From NCBI RefSeq assembly GCF_000758165.1, contig NZ_JNUP01000065.1, forward strand, positions 23,359 to 87,358: 64,000 bases of DNA, given 5' to 3'. The notes under the pieces are model-generated. The model saw nothing but the letters and a program-made list of their open reading frames with translations, ran no database searches and was not told where the DNA came from. The stretch comes from Spirochaeta lutea. GTDB taxonomy: Bacteria > Spirochaetota > Spirochaetia > DSM-27196 > Salinispiraceae. This document shows, piece by piece, positions 25,282-34,182 of this stretch (positions are counted from its first letter, which is position 1; each line of letters begins with the position of its first letter). The translations under genes and the position numbers were made by a program.

Positions 25282-25920
25282 ATGCCGCGTCAACGGGAAT
25301 TTGATCCCCAGGAGGTATTGTCCCGGGTAATGGTGCTGTTTTGGCAGCGGGGATACCTGGATACATCGATAGACGACATCGTTCGGATTACCGGGGTAAG
25401 CCGCTACGGGTTGTATTCCACCTTCGGAGATAAATATGAGTTATTTGTCAAGGCGATGGATTACTATTCCCGCACCACCATCCAGGGGTTGTTAGGTCCC
25501 ATGGAGGGTCCGGATGGGGGGCGTGAGGAGATTCTACACTACTTCGATAGGCTGCTTGCCGCCCTGGATCGACCCGAAGACCGGCTGGGGTGCCTAATCG
25601 GCAACGCTTCGGTTGAGCTGGTGGATGCCGGTGCGGAGGTTTCCCGACGGATTGCCGCACATTTTTCCCGGATGCGCAGGGCATTTGTCCATGCCTTAAC
25701 TAATGCCATGGCTAAGGAAGAAATCTCCCGATTCTCCGAGGATGGGGGGGCGGCCCTCGGGAAGACCAGCCAGGCGGACTCGGACGATACCAGGGATGTT
25801 GAATCCCTGGCCGATTACTTGGTGGGGGTTGCCACGGGGTACCTGGTCTGTATCCGCGGGGGTATTCCTGATGACCAGGTTCGGCGGTTCATCCGGACTG
25901 CCCTTGCCTGGTTGTACTAG
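25282..25920 (+). CDS. TetR/AcrR-family repressor
   Basis: A 212-residue regulator with an N-terminal helix-turn-helix (FWQRGYLDTSIDDIVRITGVSRYGLYSTFGDKYELF, residues about 22-56) and a C-terminal ligand domain containing RLGCLIGNASVEL, like the AcrR C-terminal families of drug or aldehyde sensors. An acidic insert (EDGGAALGKTSQADSDD) sits near residue 160. It probably binds the CAGAAC-N4-GTTCTG sites in front of itself and of the SDR gene 200 bp downstream, giving autoregulation and control of the SDR. AAGGAG precedes the ATG. Confidence 0.9.
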   Translation: MPRQREFDPQEVLSRVMVLFWQRGYLDTSIDDIVRITGVSRYGLYSTFGDKYELFVKAMDYYSRTTIQGLLGPMEGPDGGREEILHYFDRLLAALDRPEDRLGCLIGNASVELVDAGAEVSRRIAAHFSRMRRAFVHALTNAMAKEEISRFSEDGGAALGKTSQADSDDTRDVESLADYLVGVATGYLVCIRGGIPDDQVRRFIRTALAWLY

Positions 25921-26092
25921 TGGGGGGGCGCCGATGGGTGAACCATTGTCCCCGACGGTGCTGCCCCTGGGGCCGGTTGCCGGCAGCTTCGCGGGATTCG
26001 GTGCAGGGTATGGGCCGTTACGCACTATCCTGGGTGTCGCCGCCATGGAGGGGTACGTGATTTTGCACCCCGTGGGTTTTTTTGCATCAAAA

Positions 26093-26108
26093 CAGAACGA
26101 ACGTTCTG
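26093..26108. promoter_or_regulatory. TetR operator, site 2
   Basis: CAGAACGAACGTTCTG, the same arms and spacing as site 1, followed by AAAAAGGAG and the SDR start. The rest of the 25921-26092 spacer shows nothing else recognisable. Confidence 0.7.
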
Positions 26109-26122
26109 AAAAAGGAGTTAGT

Positions 26123-26965
26123 ATGGGATTGAGGAAGATCACCCTTGATACACATCAATACGGGCCCTGGGCAATCGTTACCGGGGCATCATCAGGAATC
26201 GGTCTGGAGTTTGCCAAGCAGCTTGCGGCCAACGGGATCCACCTAGTGTTGGTAGCCCGGAGAGAGCAGCTGCTTCGGGGAATCAGCCGGGATCTGTCCG
26301 CCCGGTGGGGTATAGAGACACGGGTGGTCCCCCTGGATTTGACCCAGCCTGATATGCTGAAGGTACTCGGAGAGGCCGTGGCGGATCTCGACATCGGTCT
26401 GGTTGTTTCGAACGCCGGGGGCGGCGGGCCGAGGGAGTTTTTGGAGGAGTCCCTGGAGTCGCTTCGGAGGGTAGTGGAGCTGAACGCCGTGGCGCCTCTT
26501 CAATTGGCCCGGTATTTCGGTGAGAGGCTGGTCGCCCGGGGCCGGGGAGGGCTGGTGTTTGTTTCCGCCATGGGCGCCCAGGTCGGGTTGCCGTTTATGG
26601 CGAATGAATCGGGGACCAAAGCCTATAACTCGAGCCTTGGGAAGGCCTTGAACTGGGAGTTCCGGGGCAAGGGGGTCCATGTGACGGTGCTCGAACCTGG
26701 GCCGACCCAAACCCCCATTGTGGAGGAGTTCGGGTTCACAGCGGAAAATCTGCCCATGAAACCCATGGCGGTGGAAGCCTGCGTAGCCGAGGCCCTTACG
26801 GCCCTGAAAAACAATAAACCGTCCATACTCTCCGGGCGGATCAACCGCGCCTTCAATAGACTGCTTCCCCAGGGTCTTCTTCGACGGATTAACGCCGGGA
26901 TGCTGGGATCGGCTGCCAGGATACGGGCCGGCCGGGTTGCTGATACAGGTTCGGTGTCGGGTTGA
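26123..26965 (+). CDS. Short-chain dehydrogenase-like protein with altered active site
   Basis: A 280-residue Rossmann protein of the classical SDR type: VTGASSGIG (residues 17-25), VVSNAGGGG, and the Ser of FVSAMGAQVG. In the YxxxK position the sequence reads ESGTK (about residues 160-164), so the catalytic Tyr is Glu while the Lys is kept. Relatives of this subgroup normally read YSATK. It may be inactive as a dehydrogenase or have another role. The ATG at 26123 follows AAAAAGGAGTTAGT and the TetR operator; the longer open frame to 25703 overlaps the TetR gene and is not used. Confidence 0.85.
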   Translation: MGLRKITLDTHQYGPWAIVTGASSGIGLEFAKQLAANGIHLVLVARREQLLRGISRDLSARWGIETRVVPLDLTQPDMLKVLGEAVADLDIGLVVSNAGGGGPREFLEESLESLRRVVELNAVAPLQLARYFGERLVARGRGGLVFVSAMGAQVGLPFMANESGTKAYNSSLGKALNWEFRGKGVHVTVLEPGPTQTPIVEEFGFTAENLPMKPMAVEACVAEALTALKNNKPSILSGRINRAFNRLLPQGLLRRINAGMLGSAARIRAGRVADTGSVSG

Positions 26966-27004
26966 GGTTGGTTAGGGGGATTCTCATGTCCGGCTAAAGG
27001 ATAC

Positions 27005-27039
27005 AAAAAAAAGCTACCGGGGATTTCTTCCCGGTAGCT
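27005..27039 (-). terminator. Rho-independent terminator of glgP
   Basis: On the minus strand AGCTACCGGG and CCCGGTAGCT form a 10-bp stem followed by eight T. Confidence 0.9.
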
Positions 27040-27082
27040 CAGGGTAGATCCTATTCGTCGGATCCAAGGGGCCGAATCGGCC

Positions 27083-29623
27083 TTACTTGCGCTTGGTTGC
27101 TTCAATAAGGGTTTCTTCGCCCTCGGTATTCAGATCGATGGCGCAGGGCTTCACATCCCAAATGTCCTTGGCATACTCCGCAATGGTTCGGTCGGAACTG
27201 AACTTACCGCTGGTGGCGACATTGATGATGGCCTTCCGCACCCAGGTATCCTGATCGGCATACTGGGCAACCACCTTATCCTGGGCGGCTGTGTAGCTGG
27301 CGAGATCGGCTAGGTGGAAATAGTTGTCTCCTCCCTCAAAGAGGGTGTGGCGGATGGGTTCGAAGATATTCGGTTCGCCGAAATTAAAGTGTCCGCTGAA
27401 CAACAGATCCAGGGCATCCTTAATCTCCTGGTTTTCCAGGTAGTATTTGTAGGGATCGTAGGTCGGCCGAAGTTCTTCCACCTCATCAGCGGTTAAACCG
27501 AAGATAAAGCAGTTTTCATCCCCGGCTTCTTCACGAATCTCAATATTCGCGCCATCCAGGGTTCCCAGGGTCAGGGCTCCGTTGGCCATGAACTTCATAT
27601 TCCCCGTGCCGGAGGCTTCGGTTCCGGCGGTGGAAATCTGCTCGGACACATCTGCAGCAGGGATGATTTTTTCCGCCAGGCTTACCCGGTAGTTGGGGAG
27701 AAAGTAGACTTGGAGGTACTTGTTCACATCCGGGTCGTTGTTCACCACATTGCTGATGTTGTTAATGAGTTTGATGATCAGCTTGGCCATGGCATACCCG
27801 GGAGCAGCCTTTCCCCCGAAGATGAAGGTTCTGGGAAGAAGTCCCTTGGTTTTGCCCGCCTTAATCCTGTTGTAGAGGATGATGATGTGCAGGGCATTGA
27901 GCAGCTGGCGCTTGTATTCATGGATCCGTTTAATCTGTACATCGAAGATTCGGTCGGTTTCAATGACCCAGCCGGTTTCCCGCAGAACCTGATCAGCCAG
28001 GGCCTGTTTGGCCTGGGCCTTAACCGCGGCAAACTGCTTTCTGAAGGCAGTATCTTCGGCGTAAGGCAGGAGCTTTTTCAGCTCGGCCATGTTGGTAACC
28101 CAACCGTTTCCGATGGTGTCGGTGATTAGTTTTGCCAGGGGAGGATTCGCCTTGAGTAGGAAGCGCCGCTGGGTGATGCCGTTTGTCTTGTTATTGAAGC
28201 GGTTCGGCCACATCTGGGCGAAGTTGGGAACCAGCCGGCTTTTGAGAAGCTCGGTATGGAGGGCTGCAACCCCGTTGGTGCTATGGCTGCCGACGATGGC
28301 GAGGTACGCCATGCGAATCTGCTTTGGATTCCCCTCCTCAATAATGCTCATATCGGCGAGCTTCTGGGTGTTTCCGGGGAATTTGATAGCTACCTGGCTC
28401 AGGAAGCGGTGATTGATCTCGTAGATGATCTGAAGATGCCGGGGAAGAAGCTTCTCAAACATGGGAACCGCCCATTTTTCCAGCGCTTCGGGCATGAGGG
28501 TATGGTTGGTGTAACCCAGGGTTTTTACGGTTATGTCCCAGGCGGTCTCCCAGGTAAGGCCCTCATGGTCCATGAGGATTCTCATGAGCTCAGCCACCGC
28601 AACGCTCGGGTGGGTATCGTTGAGCTGAATAGCCGCCATGGATGGCAGGTCCTTCCATTTTTTTCCCGATTTTTTAAACCGCCGGATGATGTCGGCCAGG
28701 GAACAGGCAACGAAGAAGTACTGCTGCTTCAGCCGCAGCTCTTTTCCGAGGTAGAGCTTATCATTTGGGTACAGGACCTTGGTGAGGTTTTCTGCATGAA
28801 CCTTATCGGCAACGGCCTCAACGTAGTCGCCCTCGTTGAATTCATGGAAGCTAAACTCTTCATTCGCCCTGGCGCTCCAGAGCCGGAGTGTATTAACGGT
28901 TTTGCCTCCAAAGCCAACGATGGGTGTGTCGAAGGCAACCCCGATTACCTGGTCGGTATCTACCCACTGGTACACCGTCTGACCCTTGGCGTTTTGCACG
29001 GCCTGGACCCGGCCGCCGAAGTTAACCGGTACGCTGACCTCGGGACGTTCGATTTCCCAGGGGTTTCCGTTCCGGAGCCAGTCGTCGGGATGCTCGACCT
29101 GATGGCCGTTCTCTACCCCCTGGCGGAATATGCCGTAATCGTAGCGTAGACCGTACCCGAAGGCGGGAAGGTCGAGGGTCGCCAGGGAATCGAGGAAGCA
29201 GGCTGCAAGCCGCCCAAGACCCCCATTGCCAAGCCCTGCGTCCACTTCCTGCTCGCGCATTTCCTCGAAGCTGTAACCGAGCTCTTCCATGGCGTCCCGG
29301 ACTGCCTCTTCAAATCCGGCATTGATGACGTTGTTTCCCATGGCTCGGCCCATCAGAAACTCCAGGGACAGGTAATAGACCCGTTTGACCCCTTTCTCGT
29401 GATGGGTACGTTGGGTTTGCAGCCATTGGTTGATTAGGCGGTCGCGCACCGCGTTGGCCAAGGCCATGAACCGATCTTGCTCGGTGGCTGAGTAGCTGTC
29501 TACGCCCATGTTGTATTTAAGGTGTTCTGCGAAATCCCACTTGATGGCGTCCTTTGAGTTTCCGCTTCTAATGTTCTTAGGCGGATCGGAAGGCCCCCCA
29601 GCCTTCTTTTTTGCTGTAGCCAT
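27083..29623 (-). CDS. glgP: Glycogen/starch/alpha-glucan phosphorylase
   Basis: An 846-residue GT35 phosphorylase that releases glucose-1-phosphate from alpha-1,4-glucans. GLGNGGLGRLAACFLDS (about residue 120) and NDTHPSVAV are family motifs, and the pyridoxal-phosphate Lys is in EASGTGNMKFMANGAL (about residue 667). Length and the ERIFDVQIKRIHEYKRQLLN-type block match the canonical enzymes. AAAGGAGTCATC precedes the ATG. It is a single gene with its own terminator, and its upstream spacer carries a dispersed repeat. Product glucose-1-phosphate could feed the nucleotidyltransferase and the compatible-solute genes. Confidence 0.97.
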   Translation of the reverse strand: MATAKKKAGGPSDPPKNIRSGNSKDAIKWDFAEHLKYNMGVDSYSATEQDRFMALANAVRDRLINQWLQTQRTHHEKGVKRVYYLSLEFLMGRAMGNNVINAGFEEAVRDAMEELGYSFEEMREQEVDAGLGNGGLGRLAACFLDSLATLDLPAFGYGLRYDYGIFRQGVENGHQVEHPDDWLRNGNPWEIERPEVSVPVNFGGRVQAVQNAKGQTVYQWVDTDQVIGVAFDTPIVGFGGKTVNTLRLWSARANEEFSFHEFNEGDYVEAVADKVHAENLTKVLYPNDKLYLGKELRLKQQYFFVACSLADIIRRFKKSGKKWKDLPSMAAIQLNDTHPSVAVAELMRILMDHEGLTWETAWDITVKTLGYTNHTLMPEALEKWAVPMFEKLLPRHLQIIYEINHRFLSQVAIKFPGNTQKLADMSIIEEGNPKQIRMAYLAIVGSHSTNGVAALHTELLKSRLVPNFAQMWPNRFNNKTNGITQRRFLLKANPPLAKLITDTIGNGWVTNMAELKKLLPYAEDTAFRKQFAAVKAQAKQALADQVLRETGWVIETDRIFDVQIKRIHEYKRQLLNALHIIILYNRIKAGKTKGLLPRTFIFGGKAAPGYAMAKLIIKLINNISNVVNNDPDVNKYLQVYFLPNYRVSLAEKIIPAADVSEQISTAGTEASGTGNMKFMANGALTLGTLDGANIEIREEAGDENCFIFGLTADEVEELRPTYDPYKYYLENQEIKDALDLLFSGHFNFGEPNIFEPIRHTLFEGGDNYFHLADLASYTAAQDKVVAQYADQDTWVRKAIINVATSGKFSSDRTIAEYAKDIWDVKPCAIDLNTEGEETLIEATKRK

Positions 29624-29769
29624 GATGACTCCTTTGGTGGATTGTGAATGGGAACGTGCTCACCGGGGTGAACACACCATATTTTGATACTATAAAACCG
29701 GTTTAGGTCTGTCAAGGAAGGCTGCTTCTTTCATTTCTGTTTCATTGGGTGGGAATTTACATCCATTCC

Positions 29770-29874
29770 TAGTGCGCAAACGGTTGTAAACTACACCAGA
29801 TATAGCGGAGCAACCGGGAATTCAACCCCTGGGTAGTGCCGCCGGGGTGAAACGTTACAACCTTTTACGCACTA
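29770..29874. repeat. 105-bp dispersed repeat
   Basis: Ends TAGTGCGCAAACGGTTGTAA and TTACAACCTTTTACGCACTA; full-length copy between glgP and the 365-residue gene. Confidence 0.9.
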
Positions 29875-29952
29875 TAAAATCCATTGAAACTTCCTGAAAG
29901 GTCAAAACAGAACTGGTAAAATACGGCTCTTTTAGTTACCATAGAGATAATT

Positions 29953-31050
29953 ATGGAGACGAATGTCAATTCACCCATTCAAGGCCCGCTTACCGTCACC
30001 CTTCACGACGATGGGGTTGATTATTTCATGCAGAAGGGCCAGCGCTTATTTAAGCAGAATCTCTTCGATGGTACCCAGGCGTATGGGCTAACCTTTCCGA
30101 AGAGTGAGGCGAAAGGGCTCCAGCGTATGGCGGTTCTGGGTTACATCAACCGCATCGAACACCCCGTGAGTAACATTGCGTACGAACGTGCGAATCTCAT
30201 AGACCTTACCAAACTCCTGGGCTACGGAATGCTCTACCGGCAGTTTGATTCCCGGGTGTGGGACATATTACTGAATTCCGATCTAACCAATGCATGGAAC
30301 CGTCAGTATCCGAAGCTAGCCATCAGTTTTGGGGTTGATACCAGGAAACTGGGGCTGACGCCGGTTCTGCAGGCCAATGAATCCGCAATTACCGCCTTCA
30401 AGCAGACAATTCTCAGGGCAATGCAGGGACTGATCATGCAGAACGGGAAGCTCCTGGAAGAGGAAAAGCGGAAGCAGATGTTCCTGGCTATCCGGTTCAT
30501 CAACATGGTGGATCCCTTCGTATGGCTCTTGCTTACGGTGTTTAACCAGCATCCCTCGGCCAGAAACCTATTAGGGGAGATTCAGCAATTATTGGTGTCC
30601 TACCTGACCAAAACCGAGGCTCCGGAATACCTCGCATTGATGCTCATTGAGCTGGTGTTGATTGTCGGGAACATCCAGGCCTCGGGCATCGAGGGTGAGG
30701 AAGTGATGGGACACGAGTCGGTCTTTTTGAGCTATGAGATTTCCAGCCGAAAGCGGGAGCAGGGGGAGCGCACCAGGCTTAGGATTACCCTCGCCCAGCA
30801 GCAGTCCGATTTTGAAATGCTTCGGGATGAGGTGGAATCGAAAAAACACATCAATCTGCGGGAAAAGAGCCTGGATGCCTTTTTTGAACGAAGCTCGACC
30901 AACGATGCCGTTTCAAACCGGGAAATCGGGATGTACTACCTCTCCTATCTGAAGGATGCCTGCCGCCGGATGAATATCAGTTTTGAATCCTTTGTGAATG
31001 TTATTCCCGGGTCTAATCAGACCATGATGAATCTTGTGATGACCTTCTAA
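29953..31050 (+). CDS. Conserved protein of unknown function
   Basis: A 365-residue protein without signal peptide or clear membrane spans, although IRFINMVDPFVWLLLTVFNQ (about residues 177-196) and LALMLIELVLIVGNI are hydrophobic. The rest is mostly helical and charged, with a coiled-coil-like stretch RKREQGERTRLRITLAQQQ near residue 262. I do not recognise a family; helical proteins of this shape occur next to stress-switch genes in spirochaetes, but that is only an impression. No clear ribosome binding site; TACCAT lies 10 nt before the ATG. Confidence 0.7.
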   Translation: METNVNSPIQGPLTVTLHDDGVDYFMQKGQRLFKQNLFDGTQAYGLTFPKSEAKGLQRMAVLGYINRIEHPVSNIAYERANLIDLTKLLGYGMLYRQFDSRVWDILLNSDLTNAWNRQYPKLAISFGVDTRKLGLTPVLQANESAITAFKQTILRAMQGLIMQNGKLLEEEKRKQMFLAIRFINMVDPFVWLLLTVFNQHPSARNLLGEIQQLLVSYLTKTEAPEYLALMLIELVLIVGNIQASGIEGEEVMGHESVFLSYEISSRKREQGERTRLRITLAQQQSDFEMLRDEVESKKHINLREKSLDAFFERSSTNDAVSNREIGMYYLSYLKDACRRMNISFESFVNVIPGSNQTMMNLVMTF

Positions 31051-31161
31051 TACCGAGAGTCGGGGGCAGGGCTGCCTCCGGACAGTGGGGATCTCCTCAG
31101 CGCTGATGGCACACTAAACGATAGACACTAAACAAGGTTTGGCACAATAGACTCACCGTGG

Positions 31162-31194
31162 AAAAAAAAGACCGTCTGTCATTGACAGACGGTC
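31162..31194 (-). terminator. Rho-independent terminator of the stress-switch operon
   Basis: GACCGTCTGTC and GACAGACGGTC with a 3-nt loop, followed on the minus strand by eight T; 54 bp after the RsbW-like stop. The plus-strand spacer 31051-31160 contains no gene I can support. Confidence 0.9.
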
Positions 31195-31247
31195 ACCTCC
31201 TTTTGGTGTATGGTCCCCACCGGTGGTACGGTCAGGAATCATAACCA

Positions 31248-31778
31248 TTATACCTCAAGACGTTTTTTGGCGAATTTTTTACCTACTGCTACGGCATTGC
31301 ACTTCTCATTGTAAACCATGCCTTCATCCCAGTATTCCAGGGCGGCGAACAGGGCGTTTCCGCCGTCATGCTCGTCTGAGCGGGCGGTGCGGTAGCTTAC
31401 GTAGTTATCCAACTCGTCAAAGTTGCGGGCCTGGAGACAGGCGACGCGCTGGCGGTTGAACTCGTTCCATTTTTCCAGGTCCTTAAAGCCGTCGCCTTCA
31501 TCCTCTACGATGAGACGGGCTTCGGTTTCGGAGAAAGAGAACCAGACATGAACGGATTTACTTGGATCGTTCCGGTTTCCGTGTTTTACGGCGTTTTTTA
31601 GGAGCTCGGAAATCTGCTGCTCCAACAGGTTTATCTCCTGGATCTCGGGGGGCGCTTTCTGTACCACCACCAGAGCAAAGTACCGGATCTGACGCTGGTC
31701 AGACGGGAACTTTTTGTAAAACATGTTAGTTTTGTCGAAGAGTTTGTTGTTTTCGTCTACCTTTAATTCTTTGATCAT
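31248..31778 (-). CDS. RsbW/RsbT-like anti-sigma ATPase
   Basis: A 176-residue GHKL ATPase of the serine-kinase anti-sigma type. The N box is ISELLKNAVKHGN (about residues 55-67), the G1 box is VEDEGDGF, and a G2-like GGNALFAAL follows near 140. In partner-switching systems such kinases bind and inactivate a sigma factor and phosphorylate the STAS partner. The region between G1 and G2 is longer than usual (NEFNRQRVACLQARNFDELD). It is the third gene of an RsbU-RsbV-RsbW order, 11 nt after the STAS gene, and ends at a strong terminator. Its sigma factor is not encoded here. Confidence 0.85.
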   Translation of the reverse strand: MIKELKVDENNKLFDKTNMFYKKFPSDQRQIRYFALVVVQKAPPEIQEINLLEQQISELLKNAVKHGNRNDPSKSVHVWFSFSETEARLIVEDEGDGFKDLEKWNEFNRQRVACLQARNFDELDNYVSYRTARSDEHDGGNALFAALEYWDEGMVYNEKCNAVAVGKKFAKKRLEV

Positions 31779-31789
31779 CCGTGATCCCC

Positions 31790-32143
31790 CTAGTCCATTG
31801 ACTGTAGTTGTTCGATAGCCTCATCCTCGGTACGAAGGATGGGAAAGTAATCGTCCAGCTTGGTGAGCTCGATTACCTTTTTTACCGATCCGTGAATGTT
31901 GGTAAAGAAGATTTTTATTTCCCGTTTTTTGGTTTCTTTAAATATATTCAGCAAAGCACCAATACCGGAACTATCGATATAGGTCACCTCCTGAAAATTC
32001 AGAACAATTTTCTTGTGCGCCGATTCAAAAATCTTATTGAAATACAGCTTCAGCTTGTTTGCATGAAATAGGTCGATCTCCTCCTGGAGCTCAACCAACA
32101 GTACGCCGTTTTTGGTCTTCAGTTTTACTTCCACTGCTACCAC
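31790..32143 (-). CDS. STAS-domain anti-sigma factor antagonist (RsbV-like)
   Basis: A 117-residue single STAS domain. The phosphorylatable Ser lies in YIDSSGIGALL (about residues 56-66), preceded by the strand IVLNFQEVT. Unphosphorylated antagonist would bind the RsbW-like kinase and free its target. It sits 9 nt after the phosphatase gene and 11 nt before the kinase gene, so all three are co-transcribed. Its codon use is AT-richer than most genes here (many AAA, TTT, ATT codons). Confidence 0.92.
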   Translation of the reverse strand: MVAVEVKLKTKNGVLLVELQEEIDLFHANKLKLYFNKIFESAHKKIVLNFQEVTYIDSSGIGALLNIFKETKKREIKIFFTNIHGSVKKVIELTKLDDYFPILRTEDEAIEQLQSMD

Positions 32144-32152
32144 TCCTTCTGC

Positions 32153-34099
32153 CTAGGCCTTCATGATGATTAACGTTTGGTCATCGTGCTGCTTTGCATT
32201 GCCCACAAACCGATCAATATCATCCTTGATGGCGTCAAGTATTTCCTTGGCCTCGCGGTCGACATTGTCACGGAACACTGCCTGCAACCGTTCCTCTTCG
32301 TATTGTTCACCCGCAGGGTTCATAGCCTCAATAATACCGTCAGTATATACCATGACTACATCCCCGGGGGCTAATTTTAACACCTTTCGTTCGTATTTGG
32401 CATCCCTTTCTAACCCGATGGGAAGTCCGGGAGCATCTATACGCTCGATTTTTTTGCTTTCCCGCCGCAATACCACCAGTGGGTGGTGGCCTGCATTGGA
32501 ATATTCCATAACCCCGGTTTCAGGGTCGTAGGTCATATAACTTAGGGTGGCGAAACGCTCGATATCGATGCTTCCTGCGATACCGCGGTTAATCCAGGTG
32601 AGTACCTTGGATGCATCCTTAGTTCCCGCTGCAACCAGATGTACGATGGTCCGGATCATCACCATTATCAGGGATGCAGGGACACCCTTTCCGGCTACAT
32701 CGCAGATTACCAGTCCAAGCTTACCGGCCCGGGTAAGGGGGATAATATCGTAATAGTCACCCGATACTCCCTTGGCCGGAATACTGAAGGCAGCAATAGC
32801 CTTGCGGATACGCCGGGGGATCCGGGAGGGCAGGAGTTTTTTCTGAATATCTCCGGCGATGTTTACTTCCCGTTCGATTTCCTGTTTTTCCAGTAACTGG
32901 CTGTAGTTGTACAGGGAGTCCAAGGTTAGGGATGCGTATTCAGAGAAGATTTTGGTCCGCTCATAGTCCGCCTGGGAGAAGAGGTTCTCCCGCCGCCGGT
33001 GAATAATTGACAGGATACCGAAGATTTCCTTGTTTACATGGAGGGGCAGGGCGATGAGAGAGGAAATGTAGAGGGTATCGTCCTTAGTATTGGTTTCCAT
33101 CAGAGGATCGTCTTTGGTGTTCCTGATGTAGATACCCTGGTCCTTATCGGCAGCCACCCCGATGACGGTATCACCGAATTTAATGGGGGTGCTCTCAAAG
33201 TATTTTTCTACACCGGAAAGTTTTGTCTTTACGATGGCAGGAACCGGGAAGGGCGGGGGGTAGTAACCCTGGACGACTCCCAGGGTTAGGGTGTTCTCCC
33301 CGGGATCCCGGAGAAACACCGCACCTGCCTCGGCCTCGGTGTGCTGGATTACCGCCCGGACTACGTACTCAATAACCGCTTTAACCTCGATCCGTTCGGT
33401 CATGGCCGTACCGATGGTACGCATGAAGTCGAAGAGGGAGTTGATATAGGAACTGTTAAACTCATCCTGTTCGACAAACTGGTTGTGGTAGTAGGCCTGG
33501 TATCGGTACATGATGTAGAAGTAGGGAAGGTAGGTAATAGGAATGAATAGGTATCCGGCCACCAGACCTTGGTGACTCGGATCAAAGATGAATAAAAACC
33601 GGGAGAAGATCATCAGGGCGAAAATCATGATACGGTTCTCTATGATGAACTCCGCATGGCGGGTATTGTACACCGAGATGTTGTTCATCATCAGTCCCAA
33701 TGCCCCGGGAAGCAGCATCATTAAAATCACCTCAGTAATAGCGACGATTCCCGCAGCGTTAAACACAATCCCGATGATCTCAATCCCGATGATGATGGGA
33801 AGGGCTAAATTCCGGAACAGGGCTGCTGGTTTCGTATTTTCCGCATAGGTTCCCACCCAGTAGGCGAAGATGACCATGATCACCAGGTCTGAGAGGATGA
33901 ATACAAAATGGTGGGGAAGAAAGAAACTGAGAAGTTCGCGGCCCAGAAGAATAAGAGGTATGATGCGTATCCATTTCCAGGAGGGAACCGAATACTGTTC
34001 GGTAATGAGCTGGGTGTATACAAGAAGCCCGAGGGCTATGATGAGCCGTAGCCAAACGGGTGATGAGAAAAATCCTGCGAGGGTGAAAGTCATGTTCAT
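32153..34099 (-). CDS. Membrane GAF-PP2C phosphatase (RsbU/SpoIIE-like)
   Basis: A 648-residue protein. Residues 1-215 contain six to eight membrane helices, followed by a GAF sensor domain (about 235-390, including AGAVFLRDPGENTL) and a C-terminal PP2C/SpoIIE phosphatase (about 430-648) with GVSGDYYDI, LVICDVAGKGVPASL, VYTDGIIEA and HDDQTLIIM metal-binding Asp motifs. It should dephosphorylate the STAS protein in response to a membrane or ligand signal. AGGATAT lies close to the first ATG; the second Met, two codons on, is an alternative. It lies 83 nt after the GT4 gene of the solute locus, same strand. Confidence 0.92.
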   Translation of the reverse strand: MNMTFTLAGFFSSPVWLRLIIALGLLVYTQLITEQYSVPSWKWIRIIPLILLGRELLSFFLPHHFVFILSDLVIMVIFAYWVGTYAENTKPAALFRNLALPIIIGIEIIGIVFNAAGIVAITEVILMMLLPGALGLMMNNISVYNTRHAEFIIENRIMIFALMIFSRFLFIFDPSHQGLVAGYLFIPITYLPYFYIMYRYQAYYHNQFVEQDEFNSSYINSLFDFMRTIGTAMTERIEVKAVIEYVVRAVIQHTEAEAGAVFLRDPGENTLTLGVVQGYYPPPFPVPAIVKTKLSGVEKYFESTPIKFGDTVIGVAADKDQGIYIRNTKDDPLMETNTKDDTLYISSLIALPLHVNKEIFGILSIIHRRRENLFSQADYERTKIFSEYASLTLDSLYNYSQLLEKQEIEREVNIAGDIQKKLLPSRIPRRIRKAIAAFSIPAKGVSGDYYDIIPLTRAGKLGLVICDVAGKGVPASLIMVMIRTIVHLVAAGTKDASKVLTWINRGIAGSIDIERFATLSYMTYDPETGVMEYSNAGHHPLVVLRRESKKIERIDAPGLPIGLERDAKYERKVLKLAPGDVVMVYTDGIIEAMNPAGEQYEEERLQAVFRDNVDREAKEILDAIKDDIDRFVGNAKQHDDQTLIIMKA

Positions 34100-34182
34100 A
34101 TATCCTAGAGTTTCTTTACCTTTTCCGATTATACACGGCTATGGCGCCCCTGACAAACAAAAAATGGGCTGCCTAAATCGGG

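Noticed and set aside
25703-26122. Upstream extension of the SDR gene
   Set aside because: It overlaps the TetR gene in another frame and would place the operator inside the coding sequence; the ATG at 26123 has a strong ribosome binding site.
28256-29149. 297-residue ORF antisense to glgP
   Set aside because: A shadow frame opposite a fully conserved phosphorylase; no family features or start signals.
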